From: Betaproteobacteria bacterium
GTDB lineage: Bacteria; Pseudomonadota; Gammaproteobacteria; Burkholderiales; Rhodocyclaceae
NCBI GenBank assembly: GCA_016720065.1
Contig: JADJXY010000002.1
Location: 881,001 to 945,000 of the forward strand
Reading direction: 5' to 3'
DNA: 64,000 bases
The translations under genes and the position numbers were made by a program. The notes under the pieces were generated by a model. The model worked only from the letters and a program-made list of their open reading frames with translations, was not told where the DNA came from and searched no databases. Shown in pieces: positions 8,480 through 15,957 of this stretch; position 1 is the first letter of the stretch; each line of letters begins with the position of its first letter.

Positions 8480-9004
8480 CGTCTTGCTCTTCGCGTTGCT
8501 GGGGAGCTTCACCCCATCGATGGCGAACATCTCCCGACCGATGAGTCCCTGGCGATCGGGCAGACGGTCAGCACCCGGGCGAAGAGTGACGGCCATGTCG
8601 CCCAGATTGGCGGACGAAGGCGGGCCAGGGTGGCGAAATGGGGGTGGGAATCACCGATAGCGCCATGAACACGACGTCTCCCGGCAGGCGCTTGGGGGCG
8701 TCGACTCTGGCCGGCCGGGAGGCGACGATGCACGACCCGGTTGTAGGGAGAGTACGACCTTGGGGTCGCATAGGCGCTGGCGCCCTGCTGGTCCATTGCG
8801 GTAGCCGGGCTGCGAGCGAGAGACAGGTAACTCGTGTCCACCAGTAGTTCAGGGATGCTCGAAGGTGCCGAACGAGTTGCTGGTCGAAATGACCGGCAAG
8901 CCAGTCCCAGCCCTATGTACCGGCTTGAATCGCGCCATTCGCCTCACGAATGCGTTGACATTGTGGATTTGCAGGACTGGGCGGGCGGTTTGGGGTTACA
9001 GCCC
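8480..9004 (-). mobile_element. Error-rich fragment of the IS1182-like element
   Basis: Matches the first third of the transposase and the right end of the insertion sequence (MFAIDGVKLPSNA region through to the terminal repeat near 9000) but with a small insertion or deletion every few tens of bases. It starts abruptly at 8480, joined to the signal peptide of the secreted-protein gene. Neither an IS end nor an attC core box lies at this join. Such dense indels next to perfect copies of the same element point to uncorrected sequence rather than an old pseudogene. Confidence 0.7.
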
Positions 9005-9090
9005 AATTGTCTACGCCCGGGATAGGTTCATACGGGAAGCGGGCGAAGCCCGCGTTGTGTTTTGTGGTACTGAATTGTCCGCGTTGGGCC
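9005..9090 (-). other. Degraded attC of HEPN cassette, copy 4
   Basis: Recognisable remains of the attC seen at 361, 3283 and 6204: the GCGGGCGAAGCCCGC hairpin is intact (around 9040-9055), while the flanking arms have many indels and the right box reads GTTGGGCC instead of GTTAGGCC. Confidence 0.45.
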
Positions 9091-9763
9091 TTTTGGGACA
9101 AATTGGTTTGCCACCATAGCGATCAGTGCGAGTGGACTGAGTCGAACGATCCAGCGCAAAAACAAGTTTTGCTGCTCACTGATGTAGTCCGGTGAAACAA
9201 CGATTGTGCTGTCTTCGACTCCACTCCCCGGCATGTCTGCGACGAGTGTTTTGATTTTCCCCCGGGAAGATCCATTAGGCGACCATTTTCGGTGCGGCAA
9301 TTGAAATTACGCAGTTCTGAGTTGACCGAGGCGTGCGCGCCGGCCTTGCCCCTTCAGACCAGGCTGAATCGAACCACCCACTTCAAAATACTTCTCCGAA
9401 ATTATTGGCTCGAAATATTGGAATGCGAGGCCAATATTTTCACGCTTGCCGACGTAGATGGCGAAATCTGTGAGAAAGGACTCAAATAACCCCAGATTGG
9501 CACAAGCGCACCAATACGAAAGAAGCGTGGAATTTGACGATCTACAGCTTCGTCAATCTCGGAAAGCCCTTGCCCATATTCATGATATTCGAGGCTGCAT
9601 TGGTTCCAGCCCGCGCTCGGCGCGTAGTCGGTATTGTGCTTGTGCATGCGATATCTGTTCTTCAAGGACATTTAAGTAACTTTCCAATGCCCACGATTCA
9701 TACCGAAGGATATGCCCGAAAGCCGAGATCAAGGTTCAGAAGTTGCTCAATATCCAATGCCAT
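9084..9763 (-). pseudogene. HEPN-type protein, error-rich copy 4
   Basis: Fourth copy of the HEPN cassette gene, starting at ATG 9763. Long blocks are identical to the other copies (for example DEAVDRQIPRFFRIGALVPIWG), but it carries numerous one- to several-base indels, including in the region of the R-x4-H motif, so no full-length frame remains. The indel-dominated difference pattern is unlike normal divergence. Confidence 0.65.
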
Positions 9764-9773
9764 AGTGGTTTTC

Positions 9774-10089
9774 TCAGAAACTCTGCAAATGCGGTTACCC
9801 CAATTATCAACCCACGGATGGTTCCCGGGGCAACCTTTTTGTCGGTAGTACTGCTTGTCTCCGTCAAAACTTTTGCAGATTCGATTGCCCCCAGTTCACA
9901 CCATGGATGGGTGCCAGCTGGACAGTTTTCCTGGTGCGCCTTGAATGGTTGTGGTTTGCTCCGAATCAAATCGCTTGCCCCATATCTGAATTGCCCCATT
10001 GATCTACCCAAGGGTGTGAGCCAGCAGGGCAGCCTGCTTCGGCTGCAAGTGAAACACCAGACAAAAACAAAGAAAATACGTGCTCGCAT
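9774..10089 (-). pseudogene. Triple-repeat exported protein, error-rich copy 4
   Basis: Fourth copy of the small repeat gene, with ATG at 10089 and the same upstream AGGAG. Frames shift several times (fragments such as CPAGTHPW and GQFRYGASDLIRSKPQP appear in different frames), so the three-repeat protein is not encoded intact. Confidence 0.6.
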
Positions 10090-10104
10090 AACTGTGCTCC
10101 TTTC

Positions 10105-10174
10105 GGCTAACGTGGAGGTCACCGGAGCTGCGCGGCTTTATCGCGCAGCGTCCGGGGGGACCGCAGGGTTGGGC
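10105..10174 (-). other. attC site of secreted-protein cassette (copy b)
   Basis: Second copy of the site at 7330-7398, ending GTTGGGC at 10168-10174. Its left box reads GGCTAAC because one C is missing, and a run of G is lengthened in the right arm. The arms otherwise pair in the same way. Confidence 0.65.
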
Positions 10175-11279
10175 GTCATTGGCACCGCCTTAGCGCGAGC
10201 ACCGGAGGTTGACGGCGGTGCGACACACAGGCAACTGGTGTTGATCTGAGCTCCGGTAGATTTTGCGTGGATATAGCTACAGCTTCTTTCGACATAATTG
10301 GGTGCGCTACCAATAAGGGCTGCGACGCAACGTGCAGAATAGCCACCCCATTGTGTTCCTCCACAGAACTCGTCGCATGATGCTGTGCCATTGTTACCAG
10401 TTTTCCAGCGAACCATAGCCATGTTACCGATCGCGCTGGAAGTAGTGGACGAAGTAGCGGCTAGTGCATCAATTTGACGACGCTGATCTTCAACTGTTTT
10501 AGAGAGGCTTGCCAGCGCACCCTTTGTTGCTTCAACGTCTCGGCCTACAGTCACAGCCATATTCTCAGGTAGCCGTTCGTCGGCGGCCACACTAAGCTGT
10601 AATTGCCCTTTTGGGTGGCAACTGTAACTACTGCTTCGTCGTAAACGGCTGGGTTATTGGCTACTGCGCGAGGGGGCGGGGAATGGAAACTTTGTGAGTT
10701 GACTTGAATTACGAGAGCGGTGTTTTCGTTGAATTGGCGCTTAGCTCCGGCCACGTTACCTGAACACGTTACTGGGCCGTCCAGCGAAACCCCGTTAATC
10801 TGAAGTTTGATATCAACACTCGATTTCAGAAAAAAATCGGCCTGCTTTCTATTGTTGATGCGATGGGTGATTGTGACTCCTTGAGCTTGAAGGCTCAGGC
10901 ACGTAGTTACCGCGGCAAGAGACTTGCCCTGCAATTCTTTCCTCATACAGATTCGAACGCTCTTGCAGAGATGCCGATGATGCGTAGGTACGGCAGAAAT
11001 TGCTAATTTTTTCCTCGTTTGTCGTTGCGCCCGCCGTGAATTTGAAAGGAATCGACTTTACAACAGCCTCAAGCCCAACCGAACCAGAGGACTGTTTGAC
11101 TGAGCCATTTGCTCCAAAGTACCTGTCAAGACTGAGTTCGTGTAGCTGACCGAACTGGAATGGATTGAGAATTCTTTCAGAGCTGATGCAATGTCCAGGC
11201 AGCGTAATTCCTGAGCGTTTCCGCACGTTGGAAGAAACACCGCAATAGCTGTTGCTAGCATCATTGTTCCGTTCTTCAT
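10138..11279 (-). pseudogene. Secreted Cys-rich coiled-coil protein, frameshifted (copy b)
   Basis: Second copy of the cassette gene at 7436-8479, this time with its true start: ATG 11279 preceded by AAAGGAG, then MKNGTMMLATAIAVFLPTCGNAQELRC, a classical signal peptide. Indels near 10582, 10675, 10925 and 11115 split the frame. The last residues also differ from copy a: here the frame runs on past SCLCVA into attC and stops at 10138, while copy a stops after CVAQP. Which end is real cannot be told from this sequence. Confidence 0.6.
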
Positions 11280-11330
11280 TTTCTTCTCCTTTAGATCTGA
11301 ATGTGAATCAACGCGGCATGTGATTGTGAC

Positions 11331-11420
11331 GCCCAACGCTTAGGTAACAAGCCGCCGCGACTGGTGGCTATTTGACGAACAACGCTCATTGCGGCGGTCT
11401 TGTTGACCGTTGAGTTGGGC
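11331..11420 (-). other. attC site of the attI-proximal cassette
   Basis: A 90-bp site with perfect inverse core boxes GCCCAAC (11331-11337) and GTTGGGC (11414-11420). Inner arms pair GGTAACAAG with CTTGTTGACC and CCGCCGC with GCGGCGG. The single extra base (the C of GTTGACC) lies in the right arm, so by attC polarity the cassette it closes lies to the right, between 11,420 and attI. Confidence 0.8.
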
Positions 11421-11438
11421 TGGTTTTTGGAGACCGAT

Positions 11439-11732
11439 ATGGACGAAGGCGTTGCCTACAATAACTGGATGGAATGCGAGGCAGAGATAAAGCGCCTTAC
11501 GATTGCGCTACGCATCAAAACCGAAGAGCACCAGTGCTGCGCAGAGGACTTAATTTCGTTGCGCAAGAGCGAACAAGATGGGTGGAAGGAGGCCGCGATT
11601 GCATGGGAGGTATGCGTCTCGATCCACGAAAAGTGGGCAAAGGGCAAAGATGCGCTGTACTCGACCCGACACGCTGACTTTGAAAAGCATGCTGACGATG
11701 CACGGCGGAAACTGCCGCCCAACGTGAAGTGA
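11439..11732 (+). CDS. Hypothetical protein, inverted ORF in first cassette
   Basis: A 97-residue soluble, charged protein (MDEGVAYNNWMECEAEIKRL...), probably mostly helical; I do not recognise the family. The ATG at 11439 has GGAG eight bases upstream; a longer frame from a TTG at 11400 would begin inside attC and is less likely. The gene points towards the integrase, opposite to the cassette polarity given by attC, so an array promoter would not transcribe it in sense. Its last codons (Asn-Val-Lys-stop) run across the GCCCAAC core box, so attI supplies the stop codon. Confidence 0.6.
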   Translation: MDEGVAYNNWMECEAEIKRLTIALRIKTEEHQCCAEDLISLRKSEQDGWKEAAIAWEVCVSIHEKWAKGKDALYSTRHADFEKHADDARRKLPPNVK

Positions 11733-11790
11733 ATAGCATATTTGCAGGGTTGTCCTTCCCCCGCGCTGCGTAACCTGGTCGAGACGTCAC
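11717..11790 (-). other. Probable attI recombination site
   Basis: The first cassette ends at GCCCAAC (11717-11723), that is GTTGGGC on the minus strand. Beyond it, towards the integrase, the sequence has no paired arms of the attC type. An unpaired site with a single core box, placed between the first cassette and the integrase start, is where attI lies in known integrons. The right border is a guess. Confidence 0.55.
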
Positions 11791-11802
11791 CGTCGAACCC
11801 CC

Positions 11803-11830
11803 TTGCATTCTGCCCCATGGGCACTATACT
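11803..11830 (+). promoter_or_regulatory. Putative integrase promoter
   Basis: TTGCAT (11803-11808) and TATACT (11825-11830) with a 16-base spacer make a good sigma-70 promoter facing intI. The -10 box ends only six bases before the integrase ATG, so a transcript from it would have almost no leader. Confidence 0.5.
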
Positions 11831-11844
11831 GGTGTTATGTACAG
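11829..11844 (+). promoter_or_regulatory. LexA-like operator over the intI start
   Basis: CTGG-TGTTATGT-ACAG matches the LexA consensus CTGT-N8-ACAG at all but one of the conserved positions. It overlaps the -10 box and the intI start codon. SOS control of integron integrases through a LexA site at this place is established for several integrons; its action here is inferred. Confidence 0.5.
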
Positions 11845-12298
11845 CATTAAATCGGCCCCCAAACCCGGCGATGCCTCTGCGCGCCAGCCTTTGCGCTCCG
11901 TGAAGCTTCTGGATCAGCTTCGCGAGCGCATCCGCTACAGGCACTACAGCATACGTACCGAAGATGCATATGTCTATTGGGTGCGTGCCTTCATCCGTTT
12001 TCATGGGCTTCGCCATCCACGGGATCTGGGCGGTGCGGAAGTCGGAGCGTTTCTTTCCTGGCTTGCCGCAGAGCGCAACGTGGCACCTTCGACTCACAAG
12101 CAGGCCCTGTCGGCGATTCTCTTCCTTTACCGTGAAGTTCTGGAAACCGATCTGCCCTGGCTGACGGACTTGGTCCGGCCCAAGGAACGGGTCAAGGTTC
12201 CCACTGTCCTGTCGCGTGTCGAACGGCATTGGGAACGGCATTGGGGACAGACCACGATAACCCGTAAAGCCCCGCCTGACCCGCCTTTCGGCGGATAG
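11837..12298 (+). pseudogene. intI: Integron integrase IntI, C-terminally truncated
   Basis: Residues about 1-128 are a clear IntI N-terminal domain: LRSVKLLDQLRERIRYRHYSI, then TEDAYVYWVRAFIRFHG, EVGAFLSWLAAERNVAPSTH and KVPTVLSR. Homology stops there. The tyrosine-recombinase catalytic domain (Arg...His-x2-Arg...Tyr) and the IntI-specific insertion are missing, so it cannot recombine. At the break, AACGGCATTGGG is repeated directly (12222-12233, 12234-12245), followed by GGGGACAGACCACG, a sequence that resembles the ends of REP-associated transposase elements. A full IntI has about 320-340 residues. Confidence 0.85.
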
Positions 12299-12333
12299 CG
12301 GCTAAGAGTAAATGGCTGCTTGCGGCCCTTCGT

Positions 12334-12753
12334 CTATCCGGCGATCTGCTGTGCCGCCTGAGCGGCGGTGATGATCGGGATGCCTTCGTGGCTTTCCATT
12401 GACAGCAGATCGGCGTCGCCCGACACGATCCAGTCGGCGCCGGCCGCGATTGCGGCGGCGATCACCTGATCGTCGTCGACATCTGTGGGCACCACGCGCG
12501 GCACCTGTTCCGGCTCGACGACTTCCACCGCCTCGACATAATCTGCCAGCACCTCGCGCACCGTCCTGCCGATGAGGGCCAGCCGCTTGGTCGCCGAAGG
12601 CCGCGTCAGCACGTCGGCCAGTTCATCGAGCAGCGCCGGGCTGGTGAAGAGCCTGGCATCGCCGCGGCTGCGGATTACATCGAGCAAGCGATGCGGCGTG
12701 CCGCGCCACAGCAGCGCCGACAACACCACATTGGTATCAAGAACGATCCGCAC
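12334..12753 (-). CDS. PIN-domain toxin
   Basis: A 139-residue PIN-domain protein of the putative-toxin type, probably an RNase. Acidic metal-binding residues can be seen: Asp6 in VLDTNVV, the acidic cluster in PTDVDDDQVIAAA, and Asp in VSGDADLL. It starts inside the end of the upstream 89-residue gene (17-nt overlap), the usual layout of a toxin-antitoxin operon. The pair lies just behind the broken integrase. The RNA target is unknown. Confidence 0.8.
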   Translation of the reverse strand: MRIVLDTNVVLSALLWRGTPHRLLDVIRSRGDARLFTSPALLDELADVLTRPSATKRLALIGRTVREVLADYVEAVEVVEPEQVPRVVPTDVDDDQVIAAAIAAGADWIVSGDADLLSMESHEGIPIITAAQAAQQIAG

Positions 12754-13006
12754 CCGACGCCTTCGCCTGTTCCCGTGCCCGCCGTTCCGCCCGCGCCGCC
12801 TTCACCTCGGCCTCGATTTCCTCTTCCGTCATCGGTGCCACGCCGGCCGCCTCCAGCGCCGGCGCGATGGCTAGAAGCCGATCCCATGCCGCGCGCTTCC
12901 TCGCCTTGCCGGCGAGGAATTCCACAAAGTCCTCCACCTCCGCCACCTGCTGCGGGGAGAGCATCCTCAGCTTCGAGATCAAAGCCTCTTCCACGGTCGC
13001 ATTCAT
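12737..13006 (-). CDS. Putative antitoxin of the PIN toxin
   Basis: An 89-residue charged helical protein. The N-terminus (SKLRMLSPQQVAEVEDFVEFLAGKARKR) resembles the DUF2281-type small proteins found before PIN toxins, and the C-terminal half (MTEEEIEAEVKAARAERRAREQ) is a long Glu/Arg helix that could wrap around a partner. Its coupling to the PIN gene supports the antitoxin role; no DNA-binding fold is obvious. It starts 19 bases after the XRE gene ends. Confidence 0.65.
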   Translation of the reverse strand: MNATVEEALISKLRMLSPQQVAEVEDFVEFLAGKARKRAAWDRLLAIAPALEAAGVAPMTEEEIEAEVKAARAERRAREQAKASGADRS

Positions 13007-13025
13007 CGTTACACCTCCGTTGCCG

Positions 13026-13388
13026 TCAGCGCGCCAGCGCCTGCAAGTGCTTCTTGGTCAGGAAGGCATCGAGCAGCTTCTTGACCACGTTCTTGTCGTC
13101 GTCAGGCGGTTGCTCCACCTCCTGGAACTGCTTGAGCAACTTCCGATCCTCGAAGCGGGCCTTGGCCGCCTCATCGGCGGCGCCATCAAGCAGATAGTCG
13201 CTGGTCACGCCCAGGGCGTCGGCCAGGCGTTTCAAGGTATCGCCCGAGGGGTGCGAGGTGCCGCGCTCGAAGGGGCCGACGTGGGTGTAATGCAGCCCGG
13301 CCAACTGCCCCAGGTCGGTCTGCGACAGGTTCTTCTGCTTGCGCAGTTCCTTGAGCCGCTGCGCGAAGCCGTCCAGTATCTCGGTCAT
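13026..13388 (-). CDS. XRE-family transcriptional regulator
   Basis: A helix-turn-helix of the Cro/CI type: LKELRKQKNLSQTDLGQLAGLHYTHVGPFERG, then SGDTLKRLADALGVTSDYLL, followed by a helical tail (DKNVVKKLLDAFLTKKHLQALA). The chosen ATG at 13388 (MTEILDG) has a GGAG about ten bases upstream; an in-frame ATG at 13487 would add 33 poorly conserved-looking residues. About 120 residues. It precedes the toxin-antitoxin pair on the same strand and may control it. Confidence 0.75.
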   Translation of the reverse strand: MTEILDGFAQRLKELRKQKNLSQTDLGQLAGLHYTHVGPFERGTSHPSGDTLKRLADALGVTSDYLLDGAADEAAKARFEDRKLLKQFQEVEQPPDDDKNVVKKLLDAFLTKKHLQALAR

Positions 13389-13494
13389 ATCCCGCATCTC
13401 CGTCATGGAAAGGGGTTCGAATGTGACCATGTTGCCGAATTCGGCAGGGGAAGTCGACGCTTCAGCGCCCGCATCGACCGTTGCCATCCGGCTG

Positions 13495-15957
13495 TCACCC
13501 CCGCAGCGTCTCCAGGGGCGGGACGGCCAGCAGGCGGCCCAGGGCGGCCCAGCCGACGGCGGCGGCCAGCAGGCCGGTGGCCAGGGCGGTCAGGGGGAAG
13601 GTGAGGAGGGGGAAGTCCAGGCTCATGTCGAACACCCGGCGGGCGACGACCTGGCCCAGCAAGGCCGCGCCCGCGGCGGCGCAGAGGCCGGCCAGGGCTC
13701 CGGTGGCGGCGAGTTCGGCCAGCAGGGCTGCGGCGAGCTGGCGGCGCCGGGCACCCAGGGCGCGCAGCACGGCAAATTCCTGTCGCCGTTCGGCGAAGCC
13801 CGCCACCAGGGCGGCGTAGAGGACGGCCAGCCCGGCCCCGAGGGTCAGGGAGAAAATCAGTTCAACCGCGCTGGCCACCTGGCCGATGACGTCCCGGAAC
13901 TGGCCGATCAGAACCCCCAGGTCGATGAGGGTCAGGTTGGGGAAGCGCGCCACCAGATCCCGGCCCAGGGCCAATTGCGGCGAAGGCAGGTGGAAACTGG
14001 TGATGTAGCTGGCGGGTTGATCTTCCAGGACTCCGGGGGGGGTGAGGACGAAGAAATTGACCCGCATCGAGTTCCAGTCGAGGCGGCGCAGCCCTACCAC
14101 CTCCAGGTCGATGCTCTGCCCGGCGATGCGAAATTCAAGCCTGTCGCCCACCTTGATGCCCAGGGTGCGCGCCAGGTCCTCCTCCACCGAGGCGACGCGC
14201 TTTCCCGTGTCTTCCGGGGCGAACCAGCGGCCGGTGGTGACTTCGTTGCCCGGAGGCAGGGCCCCGCGCCAGGAAAGGTTGAACTCCCGCTCCACCAGGC
14301 GTTGCGCCCGGTCGTCGTCAGGGTAGTCGGTGGCAGCCACCGGCCGGCCGCCGAGGGTGGCGAGGCGCCCCCGCACCATGGGCGCCAGTTCGGCGTCGAT
14401 GCCACCTTCCCGCAGGCGGGCGGCAAGGGCCTCGCGCTGCTCCGGCTGGATGTTGACGATAAAGCGGTTGGGCGCATCGGCGGGAGTCGCCCGCTGCCAG
14501 GCATCCAGAAGCTGGCCCCGGGTGGCCGACACCACCAGGAGAGCCATGGCTCCCAGGGCCAGGGCGACCACTTGCAGGGTGACCGGGCCGGGGCGGCGGC
14601 GGAGGCCTGTGGCCCCCTGGCGCCAGCCGTAGCGGCTTCCCGCTGGCCAGCGCCCGAGCAGGGCGATGGCGAGCCGGGCGGCCCCGGCGAAGACCGCTGC
14701 CGCGGCGGCGAAGCCCCCTGCCGCAAGAAGTCCCAGGCGCAGATCCCCGGCGATCCAGACGATGAGGACGGCCAGCGCGGCAAGCCCCAGGCCCCAGGCG
14801 GCCAGCCAGGAGGCCTCGGGGGGATCCAGGTCGCGGCGCAGAACCCGCAGAGTGGGCACCTTGCGCAGGCGGAGCAGCGGGGGGAGACCGAAGCCCAGCA
14901 GCAGTACCGCTGCCACGGCGGCGCCCTGGAAGGCAGGCAGCAGCGAGGGCAAGGGCAGACCGTCCCCCAGAAGGCTCGCCACCAGGGCGTGCAGGGCAAA
15001 CTGGATGCCGTAGCCCAGGGCGCTGCCGAAGGCCGTGGCCAGGAGCGTGAGCAGCGCGAACTGGCCCAGGGTCAGGCGCAGCAGGGTGGCCTGGGTGGCC
15101 CCCAGGCATCGCAGGACGGCGCTGCCATCCACATGGCGCTCGCCGTAGCGGCGGGCGGCCAGCGCCACGGCAGCGGCGGCGAGGATGACCGTCGCCATGG
15201 CCGCGAGGCCGAGGAAGCGCCGCGCCCGGTCCAGGGTATTGCGGATTTCCGGGCGCGCGTTTTCGCTATCCTCGATTCTTTCTCCCCGCTCCAGGCGCGG
15301 CGTTGCCCAGGTTCTGAAGGCTGCCACGGCAGCGTCTTCGCCGGCCAGCAGCAGGCGGTAGGTGATGCGGGCGCCCGGTTGCTCCAGGCCGCTGGCGGGG
15401 AGATCGGCCAGGGACATGAGCAGGCGGGGGGCGAAGGCGAAGAAATTGGCGCCCCGGTCCGGCTCCTGGGCCAGGATTGCCGCTACCCGGAGGCGGATTT
15501 CCCCCACCTCGACCGTGTCGCCGGGGCCAACCCCCAGGGCGCCGGCCAGACGCTCATCGACCCAGACGCTGCCGGGAGCCGGGGGCGGAACGCCGCTCTG
15601 GCCGTCGCTGAGGCCGAGGCGCCCGCGCAGCGGGTAGGTCGCGCTCACGGCCTTGATTTCCGCCAGTTGCGGTCCCCCGGCCGCCCGCACCATGCTGGGG
15701 AAGACGCGGGTTTCGGCCAGAGCCAGGCCGCGCCGGGCCGCTTCCGCCGCCGGGGCCGGGGACCAGGGGTGGTCGGCCACCAGAAGCAGGTCGGCCCCCA
15801 GGAGACGGCGCGCTTCCCGCTCCAGGGCGAGGCGCACCCGGTCGCTGAGGAAGCCCACGGCGGTCACCGCAGCGACCGCCAGAACCGTCACGGCCAGAAG
15901 AAGGCGCAATTCCCCCGTGCGTAGTTCGCGCCGGAAAAGGCGCGCCGCCAGGCTCAC
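13495..15957 (-). CDS. FtsX-type ABC transporter permease
   Basis: An 820-residue inner-membrane permease of the MacB/FtsX/YbbP class, with ten or so membrane segments in two FtsX-like halves separated by large periplasmic domains (after residue 60 and after about 480). C-terminal blocks such as ERRQEFAVLRALGARRRQL are typical. These permeases work with an ATPase such as YbbA, which is not in this window, to move lipids, lipoproteins or other envelope substrates. The start is the GTG at 15957, overlapping the previous gene's stop (GTGA); the open frame extends upstream only into the EAL gene. Confidence 0.8.
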   Translation of the reverse strand: MSLAARLFRRELRTGELRLLLAVTVLAVAAVTAVGFLSDRVRLALEREARRLLGADLLLVADHPWSPAPAAEAARRGLALAETRVFPSMVRAAGGPQLAEIKAVSATYPLRGRLGLSDGQSGVPPPAPGSVWVDERLAGALGVGPGDTVEVGEIRLRVAAILAQEPDRGANFFAFAPRLLMSLADLPASGLEQPGARITYRLLLAGEDAAVAAFRTWATPRLERGERIEDSENARPEIRNTLDRARRFLGLAAMATVILAAAAVALAARRYGERHVDGSAVLRCLGATQATLLRLTLGQFALLTLLATAFGSALGYGIQFALHALVASLLGDGLPLPSLLPAFQGAAVAAVLLLGFGLPPLLRLRKVPTLRVLRRDLDPPEASWLAAWGLGLAALAVLIVWIAGDLRLGLLAAGGFAAAAAVFAGAARLAIALLGRWPAGSRYGWRQGATGLRRRPGPVTLQVVALALGAMALLVVSATRGQLLDAWQRATPADAPNRFIVNIQPEQREALAARLREGGIDAELAPMVRGRLATLGGRPVAATDYPDDDRAQRLVEREFNLSWRGALPPGNEVTTGRWFAPEDTGKRVASVEEDLARTLGIKVGDRLEFRIAGQSIDLEVVGLRRLDWNSMRVNFFVLTPPGVLEDQPASYITSFHLPSPQLALGRDLVARFPNLTLIDLGVLIGQFRDVIGQVASAVELIFSLTLGAGLAVLYAALVAGFAERRQEFAVLRALGARRRQLAAALLAELAATGALAGLCAAAGAALLGQVVARRVFDMSLDFPLLTFPLTALATGLLAAAVGWAALGRLLAVPPLETLRG

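Noticed and set aside
7436..8596. A 386-residue protein fused to transposase residues at its N-terminus
   Set aside because: The second copy shows a true signal peptide start at 11279; the fusion comes from the 8479/8480 join.
11456..12241. A 261-codon minus-strand frame across intI, attI and the first cassette
   Set aside because: It crosses the recombination boundary and is antisense to the IntI domain and the 97-residue frame; composition is not protein-like.
12281..12294. CCGCC-TTTC-GGCGG hairpin as terminator of the PIN operon
   Set aside because: No T-run follows on the minus strand and the stem is only five pairs; too weak to annotate.
13339..15924. An 861-codon plus-strand frame over the permease
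   Set aside because: Gly/Gln-rich composition without motifs; the minus-strand permease has clear membrane segments and FtsX blocks.
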